Part shown: one piece after another, positions 1 through 12,000 of the stretch | How positions within the stretch are numbered: position 1 is the first letter of the stretch | How the letters are laid out: each line of letters opens with the position of its first letter | NCBI GenBank assembly: GCA_003117195.1 | Contig: BDSI01000025.1 | Span: 1,134,898 to 1,198,897 of the forward strand | Length of the DNA: 64,000 nucleotides | Reading direction: 5' to 3' | DNA from: Eudorina sp. 2006-703-Eu-15 | Lineage: Eukaryota; Chlorophyta; Chlorophyceae; Chlamydomonadales; Volvocaceae | Translations under genes and position numbers: made by a program | Notes under the pieces: model-generated | What the model saw: only the letters and a program-made list of their open reading frames with translations | What the model was told of the DNA's origin: nothing | Databases searched by the model: none

Positions 1-1552
1 CGTGCGAATGATGATTCCCCGGGCCCAACCCAGTTACCCGATCCCTCCCTGGGCCCGACCCAACAACGAGCGACCCGGCACATGATCCCGAGCCCAGCCC
101 AATCGTCACCTACCGGATGCGGGATCTCGTTAAGGTGCACAGCATGGGCTTTGGTCTTGGGGATGCAGGCGGATGCGTCAGGCGGTGAGTGAACGTGTTG
201 GCAAACCCGACGAAGCACTCCTTCCGATGAGCGATCGATCCTGCAAGCAGCGACGCGAGGGCGGGATCAGCGTGTATCGTGTGTGGAAAGCTGGCGTGGA
301 AAGCTGGCGAAGTGAAACTTACCTACCCACTTACCAACACCTGGATGGGCTACCACCGCGCCTGCAAGCAATAAGAAGTAACCACCAAGGGAGTCAGCTC
401 GTGCCATGAGCAAGGGGCCGATTCGCAATCGATCACGAAGCGGCTGACTCATCACCTTTTAGGCGCAGACATACCACCGCACCTGGCCAATCGATCCGCA
501 ACAGCAGCCACCGCGCCTGCAAGCAATAAGAAGTAACCACCAAGGGAGTCAGCTCGTGCCATAACGCGTGGGCAGATCCGTATTATCGCACAGCCACAAC
601 ACCGACCAGGCCTATCACCTATCACCATGAGCGGTCCTGCACGTAAATAGCGATCGATCCTGCAAGCAGCGACGCGAGGGCGGGGTCAGCCTGTATCGTG
701 TGTGGAAAGCTGGCGTGGAAAGCTGGCGAAGTGAAACTTACCTACCCACTTACCAACACCTGGATGGGCTACCACCGCGCCTGCAAGCAATAAGAAATAA
801 CCACCAAGGGAGTCAGCTCGTGGCATGAGCAAGGGGCCGATTCGCAATCGATCACGAGCGGCTGACTCATCACCTTGTAGGCGCGGACTGACCACCGCAC
901 CTTGCCAATCGATCCGCAACAGCAGCCACCGCGCCTGCAAGCAATAAGAAGTAACCATCAAGGGAGTCAGCTCGTGCCATAACGCGCGGGCAGATCCGTA
1001 TTATCGCACAGCCACATCACCGACCAGGCCTATTACCTATCACCATGAGCGGTCCTGCACGTAAATAGGCTCCATCTCGCGAGGGGCATCGCAGCGCGTA
1101 AGGGATGGGGGCGGGGGGGGGGGGTAGAAGAGTGACGGGATCAAAGCTCATGGGTCTACGGCATTGTACAAAATCAATAGTAAACAAAGTGAATGCGTGT
1201 GCAAAGGCTGCGCTGCGCTGTGCTGAGCGGGCTGAGGTGGCTGCTTCGCGGAGCTGAACGGATTGGCTGAGGTGGCTGCTTCGCGAAGCTGAACGGCGGG
1301 GCTGAGGTTGCTGCTGCGCGCGCGGAGCTGAAGCAAGGGCTGTGCTGCAAGTTCAGGAGCGTGCGAATGATGATTCCCCGGGCCCAACCCAGTTACCCGA
1401 TCCCTCCCTGGGCCCGACCCAACAACGAGCGACCCGGCACATGATCCCGAGCCCAGCCCAATCGTCACCTACCGGATACGGGATCTCGTTAAGGTGCACA
1501 GCATGGGCTTTGGTCTTGGGGATGCAGGCGGATGCGTCAGGCGGTGAGTGAA
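1..1552 (-). repeat. Inverted partial copies of the 42-48 kb composite repeat
   Basis: On the minus strand this segment reads as the composite repeat that occurs in plus orientation at 42.1-47.8 kb. The same blocks are present: the GATCGCTCATCGG block, the 'agctgactcccttggtggtt' block and the roughly 35-bp CAGCTCCGCGCAGCAGCC minisatellite. Two incomplete units are visible, about 1-1070 and 1071-1552. The second unit ends abruptly at 'gcggtgagtgaacg', exactly where the 38-bp minisatellite begins. The Ser/Pro-rich open frames read here also appear in the other copies and are not evidence of a conserved protein. Confidence 0.85.
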
Positions 1553-3584
1553 CGGACTCCCCACCCACGCATAGTCCTGCTTCCCCAGCCGCGACTCCCC
1601 ACCCACGCATAGTCCTGCTTCCCCAGCCGCGACTCCCCACCCACGCATAGTCCTGCTTCCCTAGCCGCGACTCCCCACCCACGCATAAGCCCTCCTCCCC
1701 AGCCGCGACTCCCCGCCCACGCATAGTCCTGCTTCCCTAGCCGCGACTCCCAACCCACGCATAAGCCCTCCTCCCCAGCCGCGACTCCCCACCCACGCAT
1801 AGTCCCGCTTCCCCAGCCGCGACTCCCCACCCATGCATAGTCCTGCTTCCTTAGCCGCGACTCCCCGCCCACGCATTGTCGCACCTCCCCAGCAGCGACT
1901 CCCCACCCATGCATAGTCCTGCTTCCCCAGCCGCGACCCCCCGCCCACGCATAGTCCCTCCTCCCCAGCCGCGACTCCCCACCCACGCATAGTCCCGCTT
2001 CCCTAGCCGCGACTCCCTACCCACGCAAAGTCCCGCTTCCCCAGCCGCGACTCCCCACCCACGCATAGTCCCGCTTCCCCAGCCGCGACTCCCCACCCAC
2101 GCATAGTCCTGCTTCCCCAGCCGCGACTCCTCACCCACGCATAGTCCCGCTTCCCCAGCCGCGACTCCTCACCCACGCATAGTCCCGCTTACCTAGCCGC
2201 GACTCCCCGCCCACGCATAGTCCCGCTTCCCCAGCCGCGGCTTCTCACCCACGCATAGTCCCGCTTCCCTAGCCGTGACTCCTCACCCACGCATAGTCCC
2301 GCTTCCCCAGCCGCGACTCCCCACCCACGCATAGTCCCGCTTCCCCAGCCGCGACTCCCCACCCACGCATAGTCCTGCTTTCCCAGCCGCGACTCCCCAC
2401 CCACGCATAGTCCTGCTTCCCCAGCCGCGACTCCTCACCCACGCATAGTCCCTCCTCCCTAGCCGCGACTCCCTGCCCACGCATAGTCCCGCTTCCCTAG
2501 CCGCGACTCCCCACCCACGCATAGTCCCGCTTACCTAGCCGCGACTCCCCACCCACGCATAGTCCCTCTTCCCCAGCCGCGACTCCTCACCCACGCATAA
2601 GCCCTCCTCCCCAGCCGCGACTCCCCACCCACGCATAGTCCCGCTTCCCCAGCCGCGACTCCCCACCCATGCATAGTCCTGCTTCCCCAGCCGCGACTCC
2701 CCGCCCACGCATTGTCGCACCTCCCCAGCAGCGACTCCCACCCATGCATAGTCCTGCTTTCCCAGCCGCGACCCCCCGCCCACGCATAGTCCCTCCTCCC
2801 CAGCCGCGACTCCCCACCCACGCATAGTCCCGCTTCCTTAGCCGCGACTCCCTACCCACGCATAGTCCCGCTTCCCCAGCCGCACCTCCCCACCCACGCA
2901 TAGTCCCGCTTCCCCAGCCGCGACTCCCCACCCACGCATAGTCCTGCTTCCCCAGCCGCGACTCCTCACCCACGCATAGTCCTGCTTCCCCAGCCGCGAC
3001 TCCTCACCCACGCATAGTCCCGCTTACCTAGCCGCGACTCCCCGCCCACGCATAGTCCCGCTTCCCCAGCCGCGACTCCTAACCCACGCATAGTCCCGCT
3101 TCCCTAGCCGTGACTCCTCACCCACGCATAGTCCCGCTTCCCCAGCCGCGACTCCCCACCCACGCATAGTCCCTCCTCCCCAGCCGCGACTCCCCACCCA
3201 CGCATAGTCCTGCTTCCCCAGCCGCGACTCCCCACCCACGCATAGTCCTTCTTTCCTAGCCGTGACTCCTAACCCACGCATAGTCCCGCTTCCCCAGCCG
3301 CGACTCCCCACCCACGCATAGTCCCGCTTCCCCAGTCGCGACTCCTCACCCACGCATAGTCCCGCTTACCTAGCCGCGACTCCCTACCCACGCATAGTCC
3401 CGCTTCCCTAGCCGCGACTCCCTACCCACGCATAGTCCCGCTTCCCCAGCCGCGACTCCCCACCCACGCATAGTCCCTCCTCCCCAGCCGCGACTCCCCA
3501 CCCACGCATAGTCCTGCTTCCCCAGCCGCGACTTCTCATCCACGCATAGTCCTGCTTCCCCAGCCGCGACTCCTCACCCACGCG
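1553..3584. repeat. 38-bp minisatellite, about 53 copies
   Basis: The unit is approximately CCCCAGCCGCGACTCCCC followed by ACCCACGCATAGTCCTGCTT (38 bp), repeated head to tail about 53 times with scattered point variants (CCGCTT/CCTCCT/CTGCTT; GCC/ACC; CCCCAG/CCTAG). Because 38 is not a multiple of three and the minus-strand unit has no stop in any frame, all three minus frames stay open and cycle through the same 38-residue peptide pattern. These are repeat artefacts, not genes. On the plus strand each unit contains a pyrimidine-rich run ending in CCCCAG, which resembles a 3' splice site. The array ends at the first codons of the MYND exon. Confidence 0.97.
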
Positions 3585-4546
3585 GCTTGCTGCCGCCCGT
3601 TGAGGTGGGCGTGTTTCACCTGGCGGGGCAGGCGCGCGCGGCCGCGGCCGCGGTCAAGGCCGCCGCCGTACACCTGCCGCCGGAGGCCCTGCTGGCGGCG
3701 GCGGCGCCGCCGCAGCGGCTGCTCGCAGCCCTGGGGCGGCTGTTCTTGCGCCTGATGCTGGATGCGGCCCGCGGCGCCTGGACGCCTAAGACCACCATGC
3801 TGGTGGCGGGGGCCGTCGCCTTGGGCGTGTCGTACGTCGCCGACACAGTCGTACTGCTGTCGGCGGACGAGCGGCTGCGGGAGGCGTGTGTGCCGGGCTG
3901 GCTGTGGGCGACGCCGGCGGCGCCGGGTGACGGCGCGAAGGTCGCGCCGCTGGACCAGGCGGAGCTGTCGGCGCTGTACGACGCGGCTGAGGGAACCGAC
4001 CCGCGGGTCAGTGCGACCCAGGCGCTGCGGCCCCGGGGCCCCGTCGTGACGCTGCAGGTAGGCCGCGACCTGATGGCGAGCGCGGGGTTCGATTGCCGGT
4101 GGAGGTGGGACGAGGAGCACGGCCGGCGCGGGGCCGAGGTGGCCAGGCTAGCTGCGGCGTTCCTGCAGCAAGAGGACCAGCGCGCGATGACGGGGGGGAG
4201 CGCGTGGCGGCTGCTGCGCGCCGCTGCTGCGGCGGCGGCGGGGACGGCGGCGGCGGCGGGGACGGCGGCGGAGGCGGGGGCAGTGGGGGCGGGGGCGGCG
4301 GGCGTGGACCGGAGTTCCGCGGGTGGCGGCGGCAAATGGGAGGCGAGGATGTGGCCGCCGCGGCTGCTGCGGTACTGCGCCAACCCGCTGTGCGGCGACT
4401 TCAGCGGCGGTAGCGAGGCGGCGCTCAAGCTGCAGATGTGCGGCAAGTGCAAGGCGGTGCGGTACTGCTGCGCGGGCTGTCAGCGGCAGCACTGGCCGCG
4501 CCACAAGGCGGACTGCGGCCGATGGGCGGCGGGATGGAGCGGGTAG
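3564..4546 (+). CDS. MYND-type zinc-finger protein, C-terminal exon (5' end unresolved)
   Basis: The open frame runs out of the minisatellite to a TAG at 4544-4546 and gives about 320 residues. The first 240 are Ala-rich with Leu-rich helical stretches and a poly-Ala/Gly linker, and I recognise no domain there. The C-terminus is a clear MYND zinc finger (about residues 264-310 counted from position 3587): CANPLC, then MCGKC, YCCAGCQ, and a final WPRHKADC, so all seven Cys and the His are present. MYND fingers are protein-interaction modules, and stand-alone MYND proteins of this style are very numerous in volvocine algae. No ATG precedes the frame. The most likely reading is a last exon whose acceptor is the final CTTCCCCAG of the minisatellite (exon from 3564). 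The alternative is a gene truncated by the repeat. The MYND call is secure; the start is not. Confidence 0.8.
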
Positions 4547-7500
4547 CGGCTGCCAGCTGCTGCCAAGGCGAAGGAGGGCGTATGATGCGGGTCTTACGCC
4601 GCTACGGAGAGCCAGAGAGCCAGGATCAAGGATCCAGCCCACTGAGGCGCGTATGCTGAGGGGTCGCAGGCGGGTCGTTTGGGGTTTGGGTGTTTGGGTG
4701 GCGAGACCTTGAAGACCACCGTGTCGCATTAAGGAAAGGGCGGCGGCGGGCGGCGGGTCGGAGCACCGGGCGCAGATGCAGCCAGACGCCGCCCCGGGGG
4801 CCGGCCTCGCCATCAACGTTGTCACTGTTACAGTTGTAGGCGTAACAGTTGTCACTGCTACAGTTGTAGGCGTTACAGTTCTAGGCGGGCGTTACAGTGG
4901 GCCCCACGCTCCAGGACCTGGAGGAGGGGCAGGGCAGAGCAGGGCAGAACGCTACATGGCCGTCCTGCGGGTCGGGGCCGCGGACCTGGTGCATGCAGCC
5001 GTGGGGGCCACATTTGATATGAATGTCAATGACGTGACAGCGGACCCCGCGGGCCATCGGACCGCCACATTGCGGCCCGTCAGCGTACATTTGGAGGGAA
5101 GGCCCTGCCTGCTGCGGCTCCGCCGCGCTGCTCGACGCCGGAGGCGTTCTTTGACGTGTGTTGCTTGGTTGCAAGGGAAAGGGTTGGTACCGTGGCCCAC
5201 CAAGCCCTGCTGCAGGGGTTTGGCTGTGCAGATGCCCGCTTCGCAGGCGAAGGCTGACATCGGGCCACCGGGATACCAGACATATGTGGACGGTGTGCGA
5301 TACGATATCAATTCCCCGCTTTTAGACAAACTAGGAGAAATGGCTCCCAGAGGCAGGCAGTGGAGCGGGCTATCACACCACCAGCCATACCAGGGACCCT
5401 TCCAGATATCCGCACAACATGGTTGCTTGGTCGAAAGCCTGCATCTGTCTGACCGCCTTGCATGGCCGCGCAGCTGGTACGGCAAGGCCTTCATTGCCTA
5501 GCGGCGTACAGCCGACCTCATTACGGCACCCTGACCGCTTGATGGGCATCTTGGGTTGGGTGGCCTCTGCCCACTGCCCAACGCACATCGTAGCGTAGGC
5601 CCTTGCCGGACCGTGGCATTCGGGACCGTTCGGGACATGACCCACAGCCCCACCCACCCACCCGCCCGAGCGAAGCCCACACGCCTGGTGTCGTTGAGGT
5701 AATGACATATGCCGGTTATTCAGAGCAGGAGCGATTCGAGGATTCCAGGGGTTCAAACAAATCCTGACAAACGGGAGGTTGACCTCGCCCAGGGTCCCAG
5801 GGACCGTACACTGTACGACTTTCTTACGACAGTTGTTGCGAGCTACCGTATCTCCGCCAGGAGGCGCAGGAGGTCAAGGTGCGGGCGATCGTGCTGCCGG
5901 CCGTCGAAAGCCCGCACTCGAGGGAAGCCGCCAGGTCCGCGGGATCATCATGCGGCCATCCCGTGCCGCTTTCCGCTGGGTGTTCCGATCTCCGATGTGG
6001 TCGCAGCACCCCAAAAGCGCGCAGCCCTCGCGGGCTGAAGCAGCCCCCCCCCGAGACTAAGGTCCGTCTATGTACCGTATCCGCTTGCAACAGTAAGTGT
6101 ATCCGCCTGCAACAGAGTGGCCGGCTCGGGTTCGGAGACCACCTCCGCCGCCACCGCCTCCGCCCAGCCGATGAGTACGACATTGCAGCCCAAGCGGCTG
6201 GGTGGGTCATTGTGGTGCAAACAGGCGGAATGGCGCATGGTCTGCCGGGTGTCCAGGGTTGCGCCGGCCGTGCACCGTCGCCCGAATGGACCGGTCGCCT
6301 GAATGCCGACCGCGCAGTGCGACGCGTTTCCCCGTCGTCCAGCTCAGCACACATACACGCGCATATCCACCACACCCGGACGTCCTGAAGCCTCCGACAT
6401 TCACCCGCACCGGGATCAGGAACCCTCGCATGTCCCCGCTGTCGAGAGTCGGCCACAAGACATCTGGAAACCTCCGGCGCATGGGGCCTCCCCTCAAACG
6501 GTCCAGGCTGTTGCCCCATGCGGCTGCATGACGTCCCCCGTCCCGCGTGTTCGGCCCGGGGTTAGCGCCCTCTCAAGCGTGTCCCGTTCTAAGCGAGCCG
6601 CCAAGGACCGCGCTCAAAGGCGCCGTGCGATCGACGGCCCGCCAAAGACCATCCAGTGCGATGGGCCCATGGCTGCTGCAATCGAGGCTAGGGACGTAGG
6701 GTGGATGGATGCCAGCCGGACAACATCGACTGTTCATGGGAACAGCATTGTAGCAAGGATACGACATGGGGGTGAGAGCTGGCAGGCGGTGACGAGCCCG
6801 CGCTGCTGATGGTTGTACGGCAACATGGGCCGACGGCAGACGGCACGCACGACAAGACAACGGATAGTCACGTGTGCAGAGGAACCATCGGGCAGTACAC
6901 CTGGACTTGAAACTTTACGCTGTTACCTGACGCGAGGTCGTGCCATAGCCGGCGCGCTACATCGCCCAACCGGCCGTAAGGAGCCTCGTAGCAGACACGA
7001 GCTTTGCATACCGTCCCGTCGCGTCGGCCGCGGGAACCCCGTGCCACTCTGTACGCCGTCGCATTTCAGTTGAGGCAGCCCCGACGTCGGCCAGTTACGA
7101 TGTTTGTGTGGGCGTCCAAAATGTCTCGCTGGTCAAACACGGCTCATTGGTGATCCCCTTGACCTACTTACGTGTCCAGCTCCACAGGCCGCTACCTACT
7201 GCAAATTTCCGGTGCATGCGCGTACGCTGGACGCTGGTATCTCCAGGTCACCTGCCTGCCGGTCGCTGTTTTCCCTGAAGGCTTCCCACATCTGCTCTCC
7301 GCCGATGTCGCAGGTGGCAAAGGTCATCCTTTCCACGAAAGGATCAAGAAGAATGTGCGACAATCTTAAGACATGTTGTCGCCAGCAAGTTTGCCTAAGC
7401 AGAGTGCCTAAGCAAGGATGTTGCTGGTTTGAGCAAAGGTCCGCATGCTCTGAGCAACGTCGTATACAGGAGGCACCATGGCCGATAATAAGTATACTAA

Positions 7501-7779
7501 GAATAAGAAAAGAAATCCTCACTAACTGGCTTGGAACGAGAAGGTCACTGATAACTTTGCAAAGGGCTGTTGGGCACCGCAGTTCGCAGGCCTGTCAGTC
7601 CTCGAGTTGGGTACAAGAAGTTACAAGAGCAGTTTCTGCGTGCAGCCGATGGGAAAGGCCGGATGCCAATGTACGGCATGTACCTCTCCCCGGAGCCGGA
7701 TTGCACAAAATAAAGAGCAAACTTACAACACGCCCTCTCTCTCCTTTGTTCGACGTGGAGCCTGCCCCTCCGCGCGAAA
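4547..7779. other. No confident gene; diverged repeats
   Basis: I cannot support a gene here. At 4817-4885 there is a short imperfect repeat of TTGTCACTGTTACAG and GTTGTAGGCGTTACAG units. At 5035-5063 a dispersed motif (TGACAGCGGACCCCG) begins. Between 5.3 and 7.0 kb all frames are short. The region 7172-7369 (+) and its opposite strand 7196-7522 have amino-acid-like compositions but no domain, conserved start or splice context that I recognise. Part of the segment just before 7780 should be the promoter and 5' UTR of RPS27; a pyrimidine-rich stretch lies at 7733-7747. Confidence 0.5.
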
Positions 7780-8607
7780 ATGGTGCGCCATCATTTAGAT
7801 ACCGCATACGCTGCCCTTGTTGCGGCGCTAGAGTAGCTCTGACAGCAGACCGCGTCGCCGCAAAGCCGACGGCTAGCAATAGGTCAAATTACATGGACTC
7901 TTTGACAAAAAGTCATTTTTCCTCCGGTACAGGTGCTCCACAGTGATATCGATCTTCTCAACCCTCCAGCGGAGCTGGAGAAGCTCAAGCACAAGCGGAA
8001 GCGGCTTGTGCAGAGCCCGAACTCGGTATGTTTAGTTGCCACGGCCGCCCGGTGTTTATTTGGCCGCTCCGCTTAACTATGGGCTCCTGCCGCCGTGCGC
8101 CGCAGTTCTTCATGGACGTGAAATGCCAGGGCTGCTTCAACATGTAAGCCTCTTTGTATTCTTTCTTTATTGCTGATCGCATTATGTTTGCAACTTGTTG
8201 CGGGGCGGGCTATGGGGCTAGACAACGTGGCATCGCGGCCGCCAGAGTCTTGACTTCGTCGTTGTTATACTTGCTTTGCAGCACCACCGTCTTCTCCCAC
8301 AGCCAGACCGTTGTTATGTGCGGGAGCTGCTCGTCTGTTCTGTGCACCCCGACCGGTGGCCGTGCCCGCCTAACCGAGGGTAAGTGGAAGCGATTGCTGA
8401 GCGGGGTAAAGTATTTGGCATAAAAAATACACGTAATGGAAGGATATTGTGATAATTTCCTGTGTGTGAGACGTGGGTTTTCTTGCCTGTGCCCAAGCTG
8501 CATAGGCACGGTTGAAGCAACACAGCTATGTTTTGGAGCCAGGGGATTTGACAAGGGCCTTTCTCGTAACCCCCGCAGGCTGCTCCTTCCGCCGGAAGAG
8601 CGACTAG
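7780..8607 (+). CDS. RPS27: 40S ribosomal protein S27 (eS27)
   Basis: Five exons: 7780-7782 (ATG only), 7933-8025, 8106-8143, 8282-8379, 8579-8607. All introns are GT-AG and the phases join cleanly. The product is 86 aa, the usual length for eukaryotic S27. Landmarks are [20 protein letters not shown], then the zinc ribbon CQGC...CGSC (four Cys), and a C-terminal [17 protein letters not shown]. It is a structural protein of the small cytosolic ribosomal subunit. The initiator exon is placed at GCGCGAAAATGG because the next exon starts with GTG CTC in phase 0 and a GTGCGC donor follows the ATG directly. This first exon is the only uncertain part; every other exon is fixed by near-complete conservation. 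It is tail-to-tail with the methyltransferase gene downstream. Confidence 0.96.
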
Positions 8608-8908
8608 GCGGACCGTGTGGAGCGCTCGAGTGAGCGCCTGGACGGCCGGGCCTTCCTAGCCGGGCTGGCGGCTGGGGTGGCAGGCAGCTTGAGCAGTTTC
8701 ACCGCAGACGTGGCGACAGATCGCTGGAGCTGCTGCCCAGCGCCAGCATGGACGACAGGACCAGCGCGCGGGCTCCCCGTCCGGGAAGGGCCTTGACCTA
8801 CCCGAGTGCCGTCAGCAGGCAGGCCTCGCGTCGCAGCTGGTATGCACGCATACGTTGTGCATGACTGTTGGGCCGCCGGTGCGGCCTGCTGTTGACATCG
8901 TTCGCGTG

Positions 8909-8913
8909 TGTAA
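8909..8913 (+). terminator. Putative TGTAA polyadenylation signal of RPS27
   Basis: A TGTAA pentamer, the usual poly(A) signal of volvocine algae, lies about 300 nt after the RPS27 stop. It is the first clear one I see on this strand. The reverse-strand signal of the convergent gene lies about 80 bp further on. Confidence 0.5.
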
Positions 8914-8990
8914 CGTAAGCTCAGCTACTACTGTGTCCCTGGACCTTTCATCCTTGGTCGGGATGGCATATTGAACAGAACGGCGAACAG

Positions 8991-8995
8991 TTACA
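8991..8995 (-). terminator. Putative TGTAA polyadenylation signal of the methyltransferase gene
   Basis: TTACA on the plus strand reads TGTAA on the minus strand, 87 nt after the methyltransferase stop codon at 9082. Spacing and orientation fit the convergent gene arrangement. Confidence 0.5.
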
Positions 8996-9081
8996 GATCC
9001 ACGCACGGATTATGCCGTCAGCGCCGGCCAATCAGCGCAGAGCGTTTCCAGCAGCGTTCTTCCGGCGCCTGGCGGTCGCGG

Positions 9082-12000
9082 TTACGGGCCACGGCAGGGA
9101 CGTGCAACGATGTAGTACGAAGTCCCGAAGTGCCACCTTGTGACCTTCTCCACTTGCAGCCCAGCCTGCGCGGATCGGATGGACGGGTGCAGTGTACCTT
9201 TGCATCAGCTGAGTGCAGAAGCTTGGATAGATCCGTTTGCAACAGGTGCTGTGGGGAGGCACTCCATATCGTATCAGGCACCGCATCAGGCGGATTGATA
9301 GCATGGTTATCGTTATGTGATACAGCGTTGGATGCAGGACGTACTAACTAGCGTGGATTATGTGCATGATCTGACCTGTTGTACGACAGCGAGAATGTCT
9401 CGGTTCCACAGACATCCCCACTTGCGCTGGTGATCCGCAGCAGACGCGTCCAGCCTGCCGTTCAGCCAGTCGTAGTACGAGCGACCATGCTGCGCAAACA
9501 CACGCTCAGCGGTGATTAGGTATCCCAAAGCCAGTAATGCCGTTGTGTAATTCAGCGCAGACGCTCACCTCGAGAAGCAAAACTTTCCCGTTGGGTTTGC
9601 AAACACGCGCCATCTCTTTGAGGGCCTGCAGCAAAAAAGAAGGCAAGTCGAATGTGAACCGTTCGTACAGCAATACGATACACGCACGACGCTCTGCTGT
9701 ACGTACTAGTACGGGATCTTCGTGAGAGCAGAGTCCAAACGTGTCGACCACAGTATCGAACTGCCCAGGAGCAAACCGACGTAACTCGGCGCCCGAGTCC
9801 GTCATCCCCGAGCTGCACCGCTGCGCGAAACCACACGTCCCTGACGTCGAAGCTCCTGTGCTGCAGCAAACCTGCTGCCCGTCGGCGCCGATGTCATGCG
9901 CGTCAGCTGGGAGCGCCACACCAGCATGGGCCTGCGGTCGGCTGCCAGCGGCAGGTGGCTGGGCCTCCGCGATCTGTTTCTGGCTGTCGGCGACCTGTGC
10001 CGCCTCCACCTGCTTTGCCAACGAATCTACCGGCTTGGCGGATGATGATGATGGTGACGGCGGCGGCGCCAGGATCCGGAAGAAGTTCATCAGTCCACTG
10101 GCATGCAAGCCCGCCATCTCCTTTTGGGGCGCTGGCTCCCCGGCCGACGCCGCGGGCGGGGTCTCCCCAGCCTCCCCCGCCGCGCCGTCCCCCTGCGCGG
10201 CTGAGCTGCTGCCCGCCTGCGCTGACGGAGGCGCATCAGCAGCGCCTCGCCGCCGCCGCCAATGGCTCCACCACGGCGAGCTGCACGCGCGGGTTCGGGA
10301 CCGAGACACAACAGCAGCGCGTCCGGACACGAGGCGGTGCAAAAAGGGCGATTGGCACGGGACTGCAATTCTGAGCGGCTGGGCCCCTCTTCCCCACGCA
10401 GGTGGAGCACACAGGGGCGGCGCGAGGGCAGCTCACGTTGCACATTTCCGTGCAACCCAGTCCGTGCAACCCAGTCAGTCACCCGACGCGGCCCAACAGG
10501 GCCCGACCCGGTCACCTGCTGGCTGCGGGCTCCGCCTCCCGGGCACCGTTGGCACCGGCGGCGACTGGCGGGGTCTTGTGGCCGATGGCGGGTTTCACCA
10601 AGCACTGCGCGCGCATCCCGATTTCACCGTGTTCACAAGGGCACCGAAGTTGGCTGCGTCCGTTGAGACGGCCGAACGACATGAACCATGGGCCCTGCCC
10701 GTGATGCACCTTACTGCTGCTTCCTTCATGCAAATGAGCCTTGGTCAGAACTGTCTGGGGCCTGAGAGCACTGTGCTGGGTTGTGCTCTCAGACCCAACC
10801 CACTGGTACTGGGTGCTATGTACTACATGCGCCTGCAGGGCCAGCAAGCCGTGTACACACCCCCACTTCCCAAACCATCGCCACAATCACCGAGGCCCGC
10901 GTCGATCCCCGTTTGCTTCCCAAGGAGGCAGCGTGCAGCAACCCCACGGCAGCTGCAGCACGCCCCCCGCGAGCCCCATGCGAGGATGCAAGCCCCATGC
11001 GAGGATGCAAGCCCCATGCGAGGATGCAAGGCCCATGCGAGGATGCAAGCCCCATGCGAGGATGCAAGCCCCATGCGAGGATGCAAGCCCCATGCGAGGA
11101 TGCAAGCCCCATGCGAGGATGCAAGCCCCATGCGAGGATGCAAGCCCCATGCGAGGATGCAAGCCCCATGCCAGCCCCATGAGACCCACATGCGCGTCCG
11201 CCAGGCAGAAGGTGGTCCGCACGTTGGGGTGCTTGTGACCCAGATGGAGCTCGTCGAAGAACTGCGGCGGGACATTCGGGGGCAGGCAGGCGGTAGGGCC
11301 ACCGGGGCAGACGCTCGCGGATCAATGCGCCATGTCCACCGGTCGTCCCTGTCGCTGACCGGCGGTCAAGTTAAGACCGGCGGTCAAGTTGTACATTGTC
11401 GCATTGTGTCGGGCCACATTGTGTCGCGCCACAATCATGGTTCATGGACCGAAGACCAAACGGGGGCTGCTACGGGCATCAGATCGGCGCTGGCCGCACA
11501 TCACCTTATCCTCCGCGCGAAGCAGCATCTGGGGGCTCAGGTCCGTGAACGTGAGCGACTTGATGCCCTGGCCCAGGTCGTAGTACTGCATGGGGGCGGA
11601 CAGGGGTGCGCAGGGGCCGGGCAATGGGCGGGCAGGGGCCGGGCGCCAGTGGCGCCAAACACGTCGAAGAAATCATCCGATAGCAGGGGCCAGCCGCAAC
11701 ACCGTTGATGGCGGGATGGGGTCCGCTGCGGCATGATCCATCTGGTCATAGTGGATTGACAATTTGTGAGCAGAGGGAGGCGCAGTCACCTGGAAATTGC
11801 GTCCAGTGCCAACGGAGACTTCCAGCACGTCGCCGTACGCCTCCCGAAGCAGCCAACGTCGCATCATGCCGTACCTGCATCGCGTCGAATCAAGGACACA
11901 GCATAGCCATCCGGCGCCGCCCGGTATGTGCTCACCAGCAGTCCTTGGTACGTGGACTCACCAGAGGGCAGCCTCCTCCTGCCCGATAGCCTCATCGTAC

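Noticed and set aside
1537..3353. Multiple minus-strand frames encoding Gly/Trp-rich repeats
   Set aside because: They are reading-frame artefacts of the 38-bp minisatellite; every frame gives the same peptide pattern.
5824..6519. 231-aa minus-strand frame considered as a transposon protein
   Set aside because: No transposase, reverse transcriptase or integrase motif could be identified, and similarly long frames exist on the other strand.
9506..10342. 278-aa continuous minus-strand frame
   Set aside because: Only its 3' part contains methyltransferase exons 5 and 6. The conserved sequence is interrupted by GT-AG introns, and the rest is Ala/Ser-rich intron translation.
10741..11325. Overlapping frames with MRGCKPHA or LASSHGAC repeats
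   Set aside because: Produced by the 19-bp minisatellite within a methyltransferase intron; only the small exon at 11190-11261 is coding.
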